This document shows positions 19,432 through 30,524 of a DNA stretch of 64,000 nucleotides, piece by piece (the stretch's first letter is position 1; every line of letters starts with the position of its first letter). The notes beneath the pieces are model-generated. The model saw nothing but the letters and a program-made list of their open reading frames with translations. It searched no databases and was not told the DNA's origin. Source of the DNA: Mixta mediterraneensis (GTDB lineage Bacteria > Pseudomonadota > Gammaproteobacteria > Enterobacterales > Enterobacteriaceae); the NCBI RefSeq assembly GCF_014946725.1, contig NZ_JACFXY010000004.1, positions 62,001 through 126,000 of the forward strand, in the 5' to 3' direction. The translations under genes and the position numbers were made by a program.

Positions 19432-20898
19432 ATGTACCTCGGTATTGATATTGGTACTTCCGAGCTTAAAGCGCTCATCATCAACGAGCAGGGCGAGATC
19501 GTGGCGTCTGACCATGCCATCTTGCAGGTGCAGCGTCCCCATCCGCACTGGGCAGAGCAGGACCCCAACACGTGGTGGCTGGCCTGCAATCAGGTGGTGG
19601 CAAATTTACGTCAGCAGGCACCGGATGCCTGGTCTGCCATTAAGGCGATTGGCTTATCCGGGCAGATGCATGGCGCGGTATTGCTGAATGAGCAAGGCGA
19701 AGTGCTGCGTCCCTGCATTCTGTGGAATGACACGCGCAGCGCAGCGGAATGTGACTGGCTGCAAACACACCATCCCGAAATGATGCGCATCAGCGCCAAT
19801 ATGATCATGCCAGGCTTTACCGCGCCGAAATTGCGCTGGGTTGCACAGCATGAGCCTGAAATTTTTCAGCGTATTGCCAAAGTGCTGTTACCAAAAGATT
19901 ACCTGCGCTGGCGGCTGAGTGGTCGCTACGTCAGCGAACCGTCAGATGCTGCGGGAACGCTCTGGCTGGATGTGGCGCAGCGTGACTGGTCAGAAACGTT
20001 ATTAGCTGCCACGGGGTTAAGCCGTGCGCAGATGCCGGAGTTGGTGGAAGGGAGCACCATCAGCGCGACCATTCTGCCGCAACTTGCCAGCGAATGGGGG
20101 CTTTCCTCTGCGGTGATTATTGCGGGCGGCGGCGGTGATAACGCCACTTCAGCGGTCGGTGTCGGAGCGGTAGCTCCTGGCGATGCATTTATTTCACTCG
20201 GCACTTCCGGCGTGATTTTTGTGGTAAACGATCGCTTACAGGCCGATCCACAATCCGGCGTACACGCTTTTTGCCACGCTTTGCCGGGCCGCTGGCATCA
20301 AATGAGCGTCATGCTCAGCGCCGCCAGCTGTTTACGCTGGTTGTGCAACCTGTTGTCTGTCACCGAAAGTCAGCTAATGGATGAGATGGCGCAGCTTTCA
20401 GATGAGCAAAAGCAGCAGGCGCCCATTTTTCTGCCTTATCTGTCTGGCGAGCGCACGCCGCATAACGATCCGCATGCTTCCGGTTCGTTCTTCTGTTTAC
20501 GCCATGAAACCCAACGCGCCGTGCTCGGTTATGCGGTGATAGAAGGCGTGGCGTTTGGTCTGGCGGACGGACTGGCGGTGCTGGGCGATGCGCGTCAGCA
20601 GATCCGTCAATGCAGCCTGACCGGCGGCGGCGCACGTAGCACGCTGTGGGCGCAATTAATCGCCGATGTGCTGGCGCTGCCAATTGTTACGCACCCTGCC
20701 AGTGCATCTGGCGCGTTAGGCGCTGCACGCCTCGCCTGGCTGGCTGATGGCGGCCAGGAAGCGGAAGTGTGCCTTAAACCGCCGGTGCAGGCGCATTATC
20801 AACCCGATCTGTCGCGGAGTAAGGTGTTGCAACAACGTCTGACGCTTTTCCGTGCGCTTTACGCCCAACAACAGCAGGCCCGTAAGCTGCTGCCCTGA
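19432..20898 (+). CDS. dalK: Xylulokinase (FGGY family)
   Basis: Phosphorylates D-xylulose to xylulose 5-phosphate for the pentose phosphate pathway. The FGGY fold starts YLGIDIGTSELKALI, with the substrate loop GLSGQMHG, the catalytic Asp in GGGGDNATSAVGVG, and C-terminal SLTGGGARSTLWAQLIADVL. I chose the ATG at 19432 (MYLGIDIG); the preceding GTG at 19429 would add one residue. GGAGAAG lies eleven bases before the ATG. The length is 488 residues. It sits between the polyol dehydrogenase and permease genes, so it most resembles DalK; it could equally be named xylB. Confidence 0.87.
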   Translation: MYLGIDIGTSELKALIINEQGEIVASDHAILQVQRPHPHWAEQDPNTWWLACNQVVANLRQQAPDAWSAIKAIGLSGQMHGAVLLNEQGEVLRPCILWNDTRSAAECDWLQTHHPEMMRISANMIMPGFTAPKLRWVAQHEPEIFQRIAKVLLPKDYLRWRLSGRYVSEPSDAAGTLWLDVAQRDWSETLLAATGLSRAQMPELVEGSTISATILPQLASEWGLSSAVIIAGGGGDNATSAVGVGAVAPGDAFISLGTSGVIFVVNDRLQADPQSGVHAFCHALPGRWHQMSVMLSAASCLRWLCNLLSVTESQLMDEMAQLSDEQKQQAPIFLPYLSGERTPHNDPHASGSFFCLRHETQRAVLGYAVIEGVAFGLADGLAVLGDARQQIRQCSLTGGGARSTLWAQLIADVLALPIVTHPASASGALGAARLAWLADGGQEAEVCLKPPVQAHYQPDLSRSKVLQQRLTLFRALYAQQQQARKLLP

Positions 20899-20932
20899 TT
20901 AACGCTGTGACCTAACAGAAAGGATCATCGTG

Positions 20933-22207
20933 ATGCAATCGAAAGAATACTGGTTTGGCTTGCCCAGACATCTGCTCTGGGGTTTTATCGCTATCGCCAT
21001 TTTTATGGCAGGTGATGGTTTCGAGATGGCTTTTCTGTCACGCCATATTACCGATATGGGCTTTTCACCCGCGCAGTCGGCGGTCGTGTTTACCTTTTAT
21101 GGCTTAGCGGCAGCGCTGGCGGCCTGGGCATCTGGGGTAGTAGCGGAACTGATCACGCCACAACGCGCAATGCTCATTGGTTTTGTGCTGTGGATTGTCA
21201 TGCATGCGCTGTTTATGAGTCTGGGCCTTGGCATGCGCAATTATCCGCTGATGGTGCTGTTTTATGGGATTCGCGGGCTGGCTTATCCGTTATTTATTTA
21301 CTCGTTCATGATGATGTTAGTGCAGGTGCTTCCGCGTGAGCGTCTGGCGGCGGCGACGGGCTGGTTTTGGGCGATGTATTCAGTAGGCATTGGCGTAGTT
21401 GGCAGCTATTTACCGAGCCTGATTATCCCGTCAATTGGCGAGACTGGCACCTTATGGCTGGCAATTGGTTGGGTGGCATGTGGCGGTATTCTGGCTATTT
21501 TCAGCCTGCGTAACGTGCCGGTTGATCGTTCGAGAGTGAACTTGCCTCTGCGCGAAAAGATGACCGAGATGTCGCGTGCTGTGACCATTCTGTTTACTAA
21601 TCAGCACGTTTTCTATGCCTGTCTGATTCGCATTATTAACACGTTATCGCTGTTTGGTTTTGCCATCATTATGCCGCTGCTGTTTGTGGACCGCCTGGGC
21701 TTTACCATTTCGGAATGGTTGCAAATCTGGGCAGTGTTCTTTTTCGTCACCATTTTCACCAATATTTTTTGGGGCATTATGGGTGAGCATATTGGTTGGA
21801 TCCGTCAGGTGCGCTGGTTTGGATGCCTGGGCATGGCGCTTTCCAGCCTGGCGTTTTATTACCTGCCCGTCTATGCCGGACATAATTTCTGGGTAGCGTT
21901 AATCCCGGCGGTGATGTTAGGTATTTTCGTTGCGGCCTTTGTGCCAATGACGGCTGTTTTTCCGACTCTGGAACCGCATCACAAAGGCGCGGCGGTATCG
22001 ATTTACAACCTGTCGGCGGGAATGAGCAACTTTGTCGCACCTGCTATCGCTTCGGTGTTGTTACCGTTCTTCGATATTGTCGGCGTGGTATGGGCATATA
22101 CCTTGCTGTATGTCTTTGCCGGCGTGCTGACTTTTATTATTAAAGTGCCGCAGCCGAATCAGGGGGAGCTGCGCGAAACGGCAAAATCGCCAGTGACATC
22201 GCAATAA
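20933..22207 (+). CDS. dalT: MFS polyol permease (DalT-like)
   Basis: A 424-residue major facilitator protein with twelve membrane segments. It starts MQSKEYWFGLPRHLLWGFIAIAIFMAGDGFEMAFLSRHI and contains the loop ASGVVAELITPQRAML between helices 2 and 3. It is the third gene of the dehydrogenase-kinase-permease operon and should import the polyol, D-arabinitol by analogy with Klebsiella DalT. I chose the ATG at 20933, eight bases after AAAGGA; a GTG three bases earlier is possible. A terminator follows. Confidence 0.83.
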   Translation: MQSKEYWFGLPRHLLWGFIAIAIFMAGDGFEMAFLSRHITDMGFSPAQSAVVFTFYGLAAALAAWASGVVAELITPQRAMLIGFVLWIVMHALFMSLGLGMRNYPLMVLFYGIRGLAYPLFIYSFMMMLVQVLPRERLAAATGWFWAMYSVGIGVVGSYLPSLIIPSIGETGTLWLAIGWVACGGILAIFSLRNVPVDRSRVNLPLREKMTEMSRAVTILFTNQHVFYACLIRIINTLSLFGFAIIMPLLFVDRLGFTISEWLQIWAVFFFVTIFTNIFWGIMGEHIGWIRQVRWFGCLGMALSSLAFYYLPVYAGHNFWVALIPAVMLGIFVAAFVPMTAVFPTLEPHHKGAAVSIYNLSAGMSNFVAPAIASVLLPFFDIVGVVWAYTLLYVFAGVLTFIIKVPQPNQGELRETAKSPVTSQ

Positions 22208-22214
22208 CGAGACT

Positions 22215-22240
22215 GGGGAGCGAGCGGCTCCCCGTTTCTT
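22215..22240 (+). terminator. Terminator of the dal-like operon
   Basis: The arms GGGGAGC (22215-22221) and GCTCCCC (22227-22233) are followed by GTTTCTT, eight bases after the permease stop. Confidence 0.7.
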
Positions 22241-22344
22241 ACCGTCACCTGCCTTCGTAAACCGATTTCACTGATTATTTTGGTTGCCTCATTAAGCGGT
22301 GAGCCAGAAAGTCGCCTGATATGCAGCCATCCGCATGTAGCGCT

Positions 22345-23244
22345 CTACGCATTTACGACATCTTGTAGTGCCTCCTGCAGATCAAACCAGCGGAAACCAA
22401 ATCCCGACGCTTCCAGCCTTTTCGGCAACACATGCTGTCCACCCAGCACTAACGCTGATGATTCGCCCATCATCAGTTTAATCGCGCTGGCGGGCGTGCG
22501 CATAAAGGCCGGACGCTGCATCACATGGCCGAGCGTAGCGGCAAATTGTTCATTGCGCACCGCATAAGGCGCCACCATATTGAACGGGCCGCGCAAATCC
22601 TTATTATCCAGCAGCCAAAGAATGCCATTGACCATGTCATCAATGTGGATCCACGGCATATACTGCTTGCCGCTGCCAATTGGCCCACCAATTCCCAGCT
22701 TAAACGGCAGCTTCATTTTACTGAGCGCGCCACCGTCTTTAGCCAATACCACACCGGTGCGGAGCAGACAGACACGGGTGCGATCGCTCTGCGCACTAAG
22801 CGCCAGCTGTTCCCAGCGCGCGCACAGGGTGTGTTGAAACTCATCATGACCCGGATCGTCCTCCGTCAATACCAGCTCCCCGGTATTACCATAAAAGCCG
22901 GTGGCTGAGCCAGAAATCAAAACGTTCGGGGGAGTAGCGGTGGCGTTAATCAGCGACGCGATGCGTTCAGTTAGCTGCCAACGGCTTTCGCACAGTTGCT
23001 GTTTGTGTACTTCGGTCCAGCGCTTGTCTGCGATGGGCTCACCCGCCAGGTTGATCACGGCATCAATACCGTTCAGGTTCTGTTGTTGCGCCAGCCCGGA
23101 CCAAAAGGCGATACCGTCTCCCAGTTTTTCACGCGCATTCACAACATCACGCGTAACCACGCTGATTTGATGTCCAGTCTGCTGCAGACGAGGAATCAGA
23201 TGGCGGCCAATTAATCCTGTGCCACCGGTAATCAAAATGTGCAT
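22345..23244 (-). CDS. yfcH: YfcH, SDR-type epimerase family protein
   Basis: A 299-residue atypical short-chain dehydrogenase with the N-terminal NAD(P) motif [16 protein letters not shown], the family stretch [27 protein letters not shown], and a C-terminal domain of the TIGR01777 type ([23 protein letters not shown]). Related proteins exist from bacteria to plants, but the substrate of YfcH is unknown. The ATG has AAGGAG seven bases upstream. In E. coli it is near folX and yfcG, which are absent here. Confidence 0.9.
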   Translation of the reverse strand: MHILITGGTGLIGRHLIPRLQQTGHQISVVTRDVVNAREKLGDGIAFWSGLAQQQNLNGIDAVINLAGEPIADKRWTEVHKQQLCESRWQLTERIASLINATATPPNVLISGSATGFYGNTGELVLTEDDPGHDEFQHTLCARWEQLALSAQSDRTRVCLLRTGVVLAKDGGALSKMKLPFKLGIGGPIGSGKQYMPWIHIDDMVNGILWLLDNKDLRGPFNMVAPYAVRNEQFAATLGHVMQRPAFMRTPASAIKLMMGESSALVLGGQHVLPKRLEASGFGFRWFDLQEALQDVVNA

Positions 23245-23515
23245 GTTGTGACTCCTTATGACCCGTTAGCCTTCGAGCTGCCGCCGCCCAGGCTGTTTTT
23301 TACCTGGTAAACGCCTGAAAGATTATCGGCTTGCCGCAACCCGACATTCAGGGTGTGTGTTTTTCTGCTTTATTCAGCATAGAAGAGTAGCGTCAGAGCG
23401 GTGTGTGGCGTTTCGAGGTTTAGCGTGCAACGGGCAAACATCGGACCAGCAGAGCGTTGCCTTTGTAAATAAAAATCGGTAAACATGATGCAACCCTGAT
23501 AGCCAATTGAGGTAG

Positions 23516-24160
<645 letters not shown>

Positions 24161-24270
24161 AGATCGAGACTTGCTCCCGCTCACGGAAGTGATTACCTTA
24201 CGCCACACGATGTCATTACGCGGCAAAACAGCGCATGCACCCAGGCATGCTAAACAGGAAAGGGTTACGG

Positions 24271-24786
24271 ATGGTGGATCAAAAAGGCGACGACATTGAG
24301 TGGGTCGACATCGTTAACGAAGAAAACGAGGTCGTAGCACAGGCCACGCGGGCACAAATGCGTGCGCAATGCCTGCGTCATCGTGCCACCTACATCGTGG
24401 TACACGATGGCATGGGTAAAATTCTGGTTCAGCGTCGCACCGAGATTAAGGATTTCATGCCAGGCATGCTGGATGCGACAGCAGGCGGCGTGGTGCAGAG
24501 CGGCGAAGATCTGCTGGAATCAGCACGTCGTGAAGCGGAAGAGGAGCTGGGGATTGCCGCTGTGCCATTCGCGGAACATGGCAAATTCTATTTTGAAGAT
24601 GAACATTGCCGCGTTTGGGGAAGTTTGTTCAGCTGTGTATCCCACGGCCCGTTTGCCATGCAGGAAGCCGAAGTTGACGAGATTTTCTGGATGACGGCAG
24701 ATGAAATCACCGCGCGCTGTGATGAGTTTACCGACGATTCATTAAAGGCTTTGTCGCTGTGGATGAGTCGCAACGGCGAAAAATAG
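24271..24786 (+). CDS. yfcD: YfcD, Nudix hydrolase
   Basis: A Nudix pyrophosphohydrolase related to isopentenyl-diphosphate isomerase-type proteins. The Nudix box [23 protein letters not shown] has all the metal-binding acidic residues. It starts at the ATG at 24271 ([22 protein letters not shown]), with AGGAAAGGG six bases upstream; the frame is open back to 24235, but E. coli YfcD also starts just before EWVDIV. The length is 171 residues. The substrate is unknown. It converges on pta. Confidence 0.9.
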   Translation: MVDQKGDDIEWVDIVNEENEVVAQATRAQMRAQCLRHRATYIVVHDGMGKILVQRRTEIKDFMPGMLDATAGGVVQSGEDLLESARREAEEELGIAAVPFAEHGKFYFEDEHCRVWGSLFSCVSHGPFAMQEAEVDEIFWMTADEITARCDEFTDDSLKALSLWMSRNGEK

Positions 24787-24932
24787 CACTGAACCGTTGG
24801 CAATAAGGCACGGCCTCGAAGTGCGAAGCGGCCGACAGAAAAATCACTGCTCTCACCGAAACGGACATCTGACCGGAAAGAGGGCAGTGACACCGGCCTG
24901 TCCTGTCCCCCGGAGCCTGAAAGGTGACGGGA

Positions 24933-24965
24933 TAAAACAAGGGTATGCGTTACCGCATACCCTTG
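24933..24965 (-). terminator. Terminator of pta
   Basis: A perfect 12-bp stem, arms CAAGGGTATGCG (24938-24949) and CGCATACCCTTG (24954-24965) around TTAC. On the minus strand it is followed by TTTTATC, so it ends the ackA-pta transcript and may also serve yfcD. Confidence 0.85.
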
Positions 24966-24980
24966 TGATTACCGATGAAA

Positions 24981-27125
24981 TTAACCTTCAGCCTGCTGAG
25001 ACTGGATCGCGGTTAACGCAATGGTGTAGACGATGTCATCTACCAATGCGCCGCGTGACAAATCGTTGACCGGCTTGCGCATACCTTGCAACATGGGTCC
25101 GATGGAGATCAGATCGGCTGAACGTTGAACCGCTTTATAAGTGGTGTTGCCCGTATTGAGATCCGGGAAAATAAATACCGTAGCGCGACCCGCCACCGCA
25201 GAGTTTGGCGCTTTAGATTTCGCCACATCTTCCATAATTGCCGCGTCATACTGCAAGGGACCATCAATCACCAAATCAGGGCGTTTTTCCTGCGCGATAC
25301 GCGTGGCTTCATGCACTTTTTCAACATCGCTACCGACACCCGAGGTACCGGTTGAGTAAGAGATCATGGCTACGCGCGGATCGATACCAAATGCCTGGGC
25401 AGAATCAGCGGACTGAATCGCAATCTCTGCCAGCTGTTCAGCGGTTGGATCCGGGTTAATGGCGCAGTCACCATAAACCAGAACTTGCTCCGGCAGCAGC
25501 ATAAAAAACACAGAGGAGACCAGTGAACTGTTCGGTGCGGTTTTGATCAGCTGCAACGGTGGACGAATGGTATTGGCGGTAGTATGAACCGCACCGGAGA
25601 CCAGCCCGTCGACTTCGCCGCTTTCCAGCATCATCGTGCCAAGCACCACGTTATCTTCCAGCTGTTCCTGGGCAACCACTTCGGTCATGCCTTTGTTCTT
25701 ACGCAGCTCAACCAGGCGCGGAACATAGTTTTCACGCACAACGGTCGGATCGATAATTTCAATACCTTTGCCCAGCTCTACGCCTTGCGCCGCCGCAACG
25801 CGTTGAATCTCGTCTGGATTACCCAACAGCACACAGGTAGCAATGCCGCGCTCGGCGCAAACTGACGCTGCTTTAACGGTGCGCGGCTCGTCACCCTCTG
25901 GCAAGACGATACGTTTACCGGCATTGCGCGCCAGCTCGGTCAGCTGATAACGGAACGCGGGTGGCGACAGACGGCGGCTACGTTCGGAGGTGGCGGTCAG
26001 TGATTCAACCCAGTCAGCATTGATAAAGCTGGCTACATACTCCTGCACTTTTTCAATACGCTGGGTATCGTCGGCAGGCACTTCCAGATTGAAACTTTGC
26101 AGACTAAGCGAGGTTTGCCAGGTATTGGTTTTTACCATGAAGATGGGCAGGCCCGTCTGGAAAGCACGCTCGCAAAGCTTAGCGATGCGCGGATCGATTT
26201 CATAGTTACCGGTCAACAGAATGGCACCAATTTCCACGCCATTCATCGCAGCCAGGCAAGCGGCAACCAGCACATCCGGGCGATCGGCTGATGTTACCAG
26301 CAGCGAACCGGGGCGGAAATGTTCCAGCATATGTGGCAGGCTACGTGCGCAAAATGTCACTGACTTAACCCGGCGCGTCTGAATATCCCCTTCGTTGATA
26401 ATACGTGCATTCAGATGGCGACACATATCGATTGCACGTGTCGCTATCAGTTCGAAGCTCCACGGTATACAACCTAGCACCGGCAGCGGACTGTCGGAAA
26501 ACAGCTGGTTAGGATCGATATTCGCAATACTGGCTTTTGAGGAATCATCAAAAATTTCGGAGAGATCGGGGCGGGTGCGGCCTTGTTCATCAACCGGTGC
26601 ATTAAGTTTATTAATGATAACGCCGGTAATGTTTTTATTCTTTCTGCCACCGAAGCTGCTTTGGGTTAATTCAATACGCTCTTTTAGCTGCTCGGTAGAA
26701 TCATTACCCAGCGCCATCACAAAGACAATTTCCGCATTCAGCGTTTTGGCAATTTCATAGTTAAGCGCGGTCGCAAACTGATGTTTACGCGTCGGTACTA
26801 AGCCTTCAACTAATACCACTTCAGCATCCTGCGAGCTGGCGTGATAGCGCGCAATAATTTCTTCCATTAATACGTCTTGCTGATTAGCGCCGAGCAGGGA
26901 TTCGACGCGTGTCATCTGCAAGGGTTCTGCGGCAGGAATGGACGAGTTTTTGCGGATGATGGTGGTGGTTTGATCGGGCGTATCACCGCCGGTGCGTGGC
27001 TGTGCAATGGGTTTGAATACGCTGAGGCGAAGGCCTTTGCGCTCCATCGCACGAATAACGCCGAGGCTGACGCTGGTCAGGCCGACGCTGGTGCCGGTCG
27101 GAATGAGCATAATTGTACGTGACAC
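24981..27125 (-). CDS. pta: Phosphate acetyltransferase
   Basis: Interconverts acetyl-CoA and acetyl phosphate. The 714-residue enterobacterial long form has an N-terminal P-loop BioD-like domain ([21 protein letters not shown]), a central DRTGG regulatory domain, and the C-terminal catalytic PTA domain ([16 protein letters not shown] through [22 protein letters not shown]). I chose the GTG at 27125, giving [11 protein letters not shown] and exactly the E. coli length, with AGAGAGG upstream; the frame is open to 27164. It lies 70 bases downstream of ackA. Confidence 0.97.
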   Translation of the reverse strand: MSRTIMLIPTGTSVGLTSVSLGVIRAMERKGLRLSVFKPIAQPRTGGDTPDQTTTIIRKNSSIPAAEPLQMTRVESLLGANQQDVLMEEIIARYHASSQDAEVVLVEGLVPTRKHQFATALNYEIAKTLNAEIVFVMALGNDSTEQLKERIELTQSSFGGRKNKNITGVIINKLNAPVDEQGRTRPDLSEIFDDSSKASIANIDPNQLFSDSPLPVLGCIPWSFELIATRAIDMCRHLNARIINEGDIQTRRVKSVTFCARSLPHMLEHFRPGSLLVTSADRPDVLVAACLAAMNGVEIGAILLTGNYEIDPRIAKLCERAFQTGLPIFMVKTNTWQTSLSLQSFNLEVPADDTQRIEKVQEYVASFINADWVESLTATSERSRRLSPPAFRYQLTELARNAGKRIVLPEGDEPRTVKAASVCAERGIATCVLLGNPDEIQRVAAAQGVELGKGIEIIDPTVVRENYVPRLVELRKNKGMTEVVAQEQLEDNVVLGTMMLESGEVDGLVSGAVHTTANTIRPPLQLIKTAPNSSLVSSVFFMLLPEQVLVYGDCAINPDPTAEQLAEIAIQSADSAQAFGIDPRVAMISYSTGTSGVGSDVEKVHEATRIAQEKRPDLVIDGPLQYDAAIMEDVAKSKAPNSAVAGRATVFIFPDLNTGNTTYKAVQRSADLISIGPMLQGMRKPVNDLSRGALVDDIVYTIALTAIQSQQAEG

Positions 27126-27165
27126 GTTTGAACCTCTCTGGTGTTGCGGGGTGTCAAAAACCACG

Positions 27166-27185
27166 CCGTCAGCCTGCGCTGACGG
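27166..27185 (-). other. Hairpin between ackA and pta
   Basis: An 8-bp stem, arms CCGTCAGC (27166-27173) and GCTGACGG (27178-27185). On the minus strand a T5 run follows five bases after it, so partial termination between ackA and pta is possible. Confidence 0.45.
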
Positions 27186-27195
27186 AGAAAAAGGA

Positions 27196-28398
27196 TTAAG
27201 CGGTCAGACGCGCGGCGTCCTGGGCGATAACTAACTCTTCGTTGGTTGGGATCACCAGCGCTGGGCGAGTACCTTCTTTATTAATGTAACCTGACTGACC
27301 GAAACGCGCCGCCAGATTGCGTTCGTGATCGATGTCAAAGCCCAATAGTCCCAGCTTTTTCAGCGTCAGTTCGCGTACCATCGCCGCATTCTCACCGATA
27401 CCACCGGTGAACACGACGGCATCCAGGCGGCCTTCCATCAGCGCGGTATAGCTGCCGATGTATTTGGCCAGACGATGACAGAACACGTCCATTGCGCGTT
27501 TGGCATCTTCTTTGGTTTCATAATTATCTTCAACGTAGCGGCAATCGCTGGTGATTTCTGTCAGGCCAAGCAGTCCCGACTCTTTGGTCAGCAGCTTATT
27601 GATGGCGTCAACGCTCATTCCCAGCGTGTCGTGCAGGAAGAAGATAATCGCGGGATCAATATCGCCACTGCGTGTACCCATCACCAGACCCTCAAGCGGC
27701 GTCAGGCCCATTGAAGTATCAACGCATACGCCATTACGGATGGCAGACACAGAACCGCCGTTGCCTAAATGGCAGGTAATAATATTTAGCTCTTCAAGGG
27801 GCTTGTTGAGCATTTTGGCCGCTTCGTGAGTGACATAGAAGTGGCTGGTGCCATGGGCGCCGTAGCGACGTACGCCATGTTCTTTGTAAAGTCTGTACGG
27901 TAGCGCATACAGATATGACTCTTCAGGCATAGTCTGATGGAAAGCCGTGTCAAATACCGCGACATTCTTATCAGACAGATGCGGAAAGTTTTTCATTGCC
28001 TCGTCAATACCGATAAGGTGCGCGGGATTGTGCAGCGGGGCAAAGGAAGAGGCATCTTTAATGCTCTGAATAACGTCTTCAGTGATAATCACCGACTGAG
28101 TCAGTTTTTCACCACCATGAACAATACGGTGGCCGATTGCAGCGATTTGTACCGAAAGCTCTGGTTTTTGTGCCAGAATAGTTTTAACAATGAAGTTGAG
28201 TGCTTCGCTATGCGCAGCGCCAGCGCCTAAAGGCGCTTCCTGTTTCTGACCATCCAGCTTCCATTTAATACGTGCTTCAGGTAAGTGGAAACATTCTGCA
28301 AGCCCGGAGAGGAATTCGTCACCGCTGGCAGGATTCAGGATGGCAAACTTTAGGGATGAGCTGCCGCAGTTCAGAACCAGTACTAACTTACTCGACAT
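27196..28398 (-). CDS. ackA: Acetate kinase
   Basis: Converts acetyl phosphate and ADP to acetate and ATP. It has the ASKHA-fold motifs [47 protein letters not shown] and [43 protein letters not shown]. The length of 400 residues is normal. It is the first gene of ackA-pta. Confidence 0.98.
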   Translation of the reverse strand: MSSKLVLVLNCGSSSLKFAILNPASGDEFLSGLAECFHLPEARIKWKLDGQKQEAPLGAGAAHSEALNFIVKTILAQKPELSVQIAAIGHRIVHGGEKLTQSVIITEDVIQSIKDASSFAPLHNPAHLIGIDEAMKNFPHLSDKNVAVFDTAFHQTMPEESYLYALPYRLYKEHGVRRYGAHGTSHFYVTHEAAKMLNKPLEELNIITCHLGNGGSVSAIRNGVCVDTSMGLTPLEGLVMGTRSGDIDPAIIFFLHDTLGMSVDAINKLLTKESGLLGLTEITSDCRYVEDNYETKEDAKRAMDVFCHRLAKYIGSYTALMEGRLDAVVFTGGIGENAAMVRELTLKKLGLLGFDIDHERNLAARFGQSGYINKEGTRPALVIPTNEELVIAQDAARLTA

Positions 28399-28733
28399 GG
28401 AAGTACCTATTGGTTAAAGGTGGCTAAAAAAACGCAATCAGACTAACAGGGTAGCCCATGAAAGCTGGTAAATTAATGACAAGCATCATGTGCCAGTCAA
28501 AACGATGATTTTATGCAAAGGTTTTTAGTAATTTTACGCAAAAATTTGAATTTCTCTGGCTAAAACATGCCCTGGCTCATTGCCGAAGGCACGCATCGCT
28601 GCTTTAACAGGGTTAAAACGACGCCAGAATAGCTGGGGTCACCTTTAAAGACAAAAGTTTTTGAAGAATGTCACGTAAAGTTGTGTAGTTATAACTATCT
28701 TTTAAGTTTTGCAGTATTAGTTGAGGGTCAGCC
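28399..28733. other. Divergent intergenic region ackA/yfbV
   Basis: 335 bases without a supported gene. It must hold the ackA promoter (minus) and the yfbV promoter (plus). An AT-rich stretch at 28660-28710 contains a 12-base palindrome TAGTTATAACTA at 28686-28697 close to yfbV. I could not assign a clear -35/-10 pair or FNR/ArcA site by eye. Confidence 0.4.
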
Positions 28734-29186
28734 ATGGCGAATGAATCTGGCAATACCGGCTGGTTCCGCATGTTCCAGTGCGGACAGCACTATATGAAGA
28801 CCTGGCCAAGTGACAAACGCCTTGCGCCCATTTTTCCTGAAAATCGCGTCTCGACGGCTACCCGTTTCGCGATTCGTTTTATGCCGCCGCTGGCGGTGTT
28901 TACGCTGAGCTGGCAAATTGCGTTGGGCGGCCATCTCGGCCCGGCTGTTGCTACCGCATTATTTGCCTGTAGCCTGCCAATGCAAGGCTTGTGGTGGTTA
29001 GGTAAGCGCTCCATAACGCCGTTACCCCCCACGCTGCTGAACTGGTTCCATGAAGTTCGCGCCAGGCTGGAAGAAGCGGGACAGGCCATTGCGCCCGTTG
29101 AAGGCAAACCCACTTATCAGGCGCTGGCCGATGTGTTAAAGCGTGCCTTTAAACAACTTGATCGCACTTTCCTTGACGATCTTTAA
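28734..29186 (+). CDS. yfbV: YfbV, UPF0208 membrane protein
   Basis: A 150-residue inner-membrane protein of the DUF412 family, with hydrophobic segments around residues 40-60 and 65-85 and a conserved start [20 protein letters not shown]. In E. coli YfbV has been linked to insulating the Ter macrodomain; the mechanism is not known. The ATG follows GAGGG by five bases. Its position next to ackA is the same as in E. coli. Confidence 0.92.
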   Translation: MANESGNTGWFRMFQCGQHYMKTWPSDKRLAPIFPENRVSTATRFAIRFMPPLAVFTLSWQIALGGHLGPAVATALFACSLPMQGLWWLGKRSITPLPPTLLNWFHEVRARLEEAGQAIAPVEGKPTYQALADVLKRAFKQLDRTFLDDL

Positions 29187-29337
29187 TCCATTAAGATCGC
29201 TGCACAGATAAAAATTTGCGCGGATCCTGCGGTCAAATCAAAGAAAAGCGATGCGGAGATACCCGCGTCGCTAACCTTGTGTAATCATTTCTCTGTCATA
29301 TAAAACTTAAGCGGTTTAGCTGGCCCAGGAGTAAATG

Positions 29338-29832
29338 ATGGAAATGACCCACGCACAACGATTCATTCTTACCAATCAATACAAGATAATGGCAATGCTG
29401 GAGCCGGAAAATGCCGAACGTTTCCGCCGCTACCAAACTATCATCGAACGCGGTTATGGTTTGCAGATGCGTGAGTTGGATAAAGACTTTGGTGAGCTTA
29501 GCGAGGTTACCTGCCGCACGCTGATTGACATTATGGAAATGCACCACGCACTGCAAGTTTCCTGGTCAAATCTTAAAGAAAAAGGCCAGCTTGAGGCGCG
29601 CCGTCTGGCCTTTCTCGGCTTTGATGCGGCCACCGAAGCACCTTATTTTAGCTATATTCGCTTTATGGTGAACAGTGAAGGGCGCTACACCCAGTTTGAT
29701 TCAGGCACGCACGGCTTCAATGCGCAAACCCCAATGTGGGAAAAATACCAACGCATGCTGGCATTGTGGCAGACTTGTCCGCGTCAATACCATTTAAGCG
29801 CGAATGAAATTGCGCAAGTGATTAACGCCTGA
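29338..29832 (+). CDS. yfbU: YfbU family protein
   Basis: A 164-residue cytosolic protein of unknown molecular function ([21 protein letters not shown], with [20 protein letters not shown] and a C-terminal [11 protein letters not shown]). Two ATGs are adjacent. I chose the second (29338) because it gives the E. coli N-terminus MEMT and places AGGAG six bases upstream. It precedes yfbT by a few bases. Confidence 0.92.
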   Translation: MEMTHAQRFILTNQYKIMAMLEPENAERFRRYQTIIERGYGLQMRELDKDFGELSEVTCRTLIDIMEMHHALQVSWSNLKEKGQLEARRLAFLGFDAATEAPYFSYIRFMVNSEGRYTQFDSGTHGFNAQTPMWEKYQRMLALWQTCPRQYHLSANEIAQVINA

Positions 29833-29838
29833 TGAGGA

Positions 29839-30504
29839 GTGACGTGTGACGTACAGCGGTTTTTATTTGATTTAGATGGCACATTAGTGGATTCGTTGCC
29901 CGCAGTAGAACGGGCGTGGAGTTACTGGGGAACACGGCATAACATTGCACCCGATGAAATTCTGAGCTTTATTCATGGTAAGCAGGCGATCACTTCGCTG
30001 CGTCATTTTATGGCGGGGCAATCTGAAGAGGCCATTCAGGCAGAGTTTTTAGCGTTGGAAAAAACGGAAGCGGAAGACACCGAGGGTGTGCGGGCGTTGC
30101 CGGGAGCGAAAGCCTTACTGTCTCAGCTGGATGAACTGCAGATCCCCTGGGCAATTGTAACGTCCGGTTCTGTACCGGTCGCACATGCACGCCATAAAGC
30201 CGCTGGGTTACCGCAACCTTCTGTATTCATCACTGCTGAGCAAGTATTGAAGGGGAAGCCAGAGCCTGATCCTTATCTTTTAGGGGCGAAAAAGTTAGGT
30301 TTAGCCCCTGGCGCTTGCGTCGTGGTAGAAGATGCGCCGGCGGGAATTCTGTCGGGTCTGAACGCGGGCTGTGCTGTCATTGCGACGAATGCGCCAGTAG
30401 ATACGCCGCGTCTCAATGAAGTGACTATTCAGCTTACTTCGTTAGCGTCGTTGCACATCACTAAACTGGCTGACGGGCAATTTACGTTGAATGTCCGGAA
30501 CTAA
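29839..30504 (+). CDS. yfbT: YfbT/HxpA sugar phosphatase (HAD family), start possibly frameshifted
   Basis: A HAD-superfamily phosphatase acting on sugar phosphates. The motif I stretch is FLFDLDGTLVDS with the nucleophile and acid aspartates, motif II is IVTSGSVPVA, motif III is KGKPEPDPYLLGAKKLG and motif IV VVVEDAPAG. The length from the GTG at 29839 is 221 residues. That GTG abuts a GAGGAG site with no spacing, and the first residues (MTCDVQR) do not match relatives. A GTG at 29846 has ideal spacing and would read MTYSGF, like E. coli MRCKGF, but needs one more T in the T5 tract at 29860-29864. The body of the gene is intact. Confidence 0.8.
   Translation: MTCDVQRFLFDLDGTLVDSLPAVERAWSYWGTRHNIAPDEILSFIHGKQAITSLRHFMAGQSEEAIQAEFLALEKTEAEDTEGVRALPGAKALLSQLDELQIPWAIVTSGSVPVAHARHKAAGLPQPSVFITAEQVLKGKPEPDPYLLGAKKLGLAPGACVVVEDAPAGILSGLNAGCAVIATNAPVDTPRLNEVTIQLTSLASLHITKLADGQFTLNVRN
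29860..29864 (+). other. T5 tract with apparent one-base loss at start of yfbT
   Basis: Reading from the well-placed GTG at 29846, the frame runs into TAG ten codons on. Inserting one T in this tract would restore MTYSGFLFDLDG. It may be a true frameshift, a slippage site or a sequencing error. Confidence 0.45.
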
Positions 30505-30524
30505 AGGGCGGCGAAAGCCGCTTT

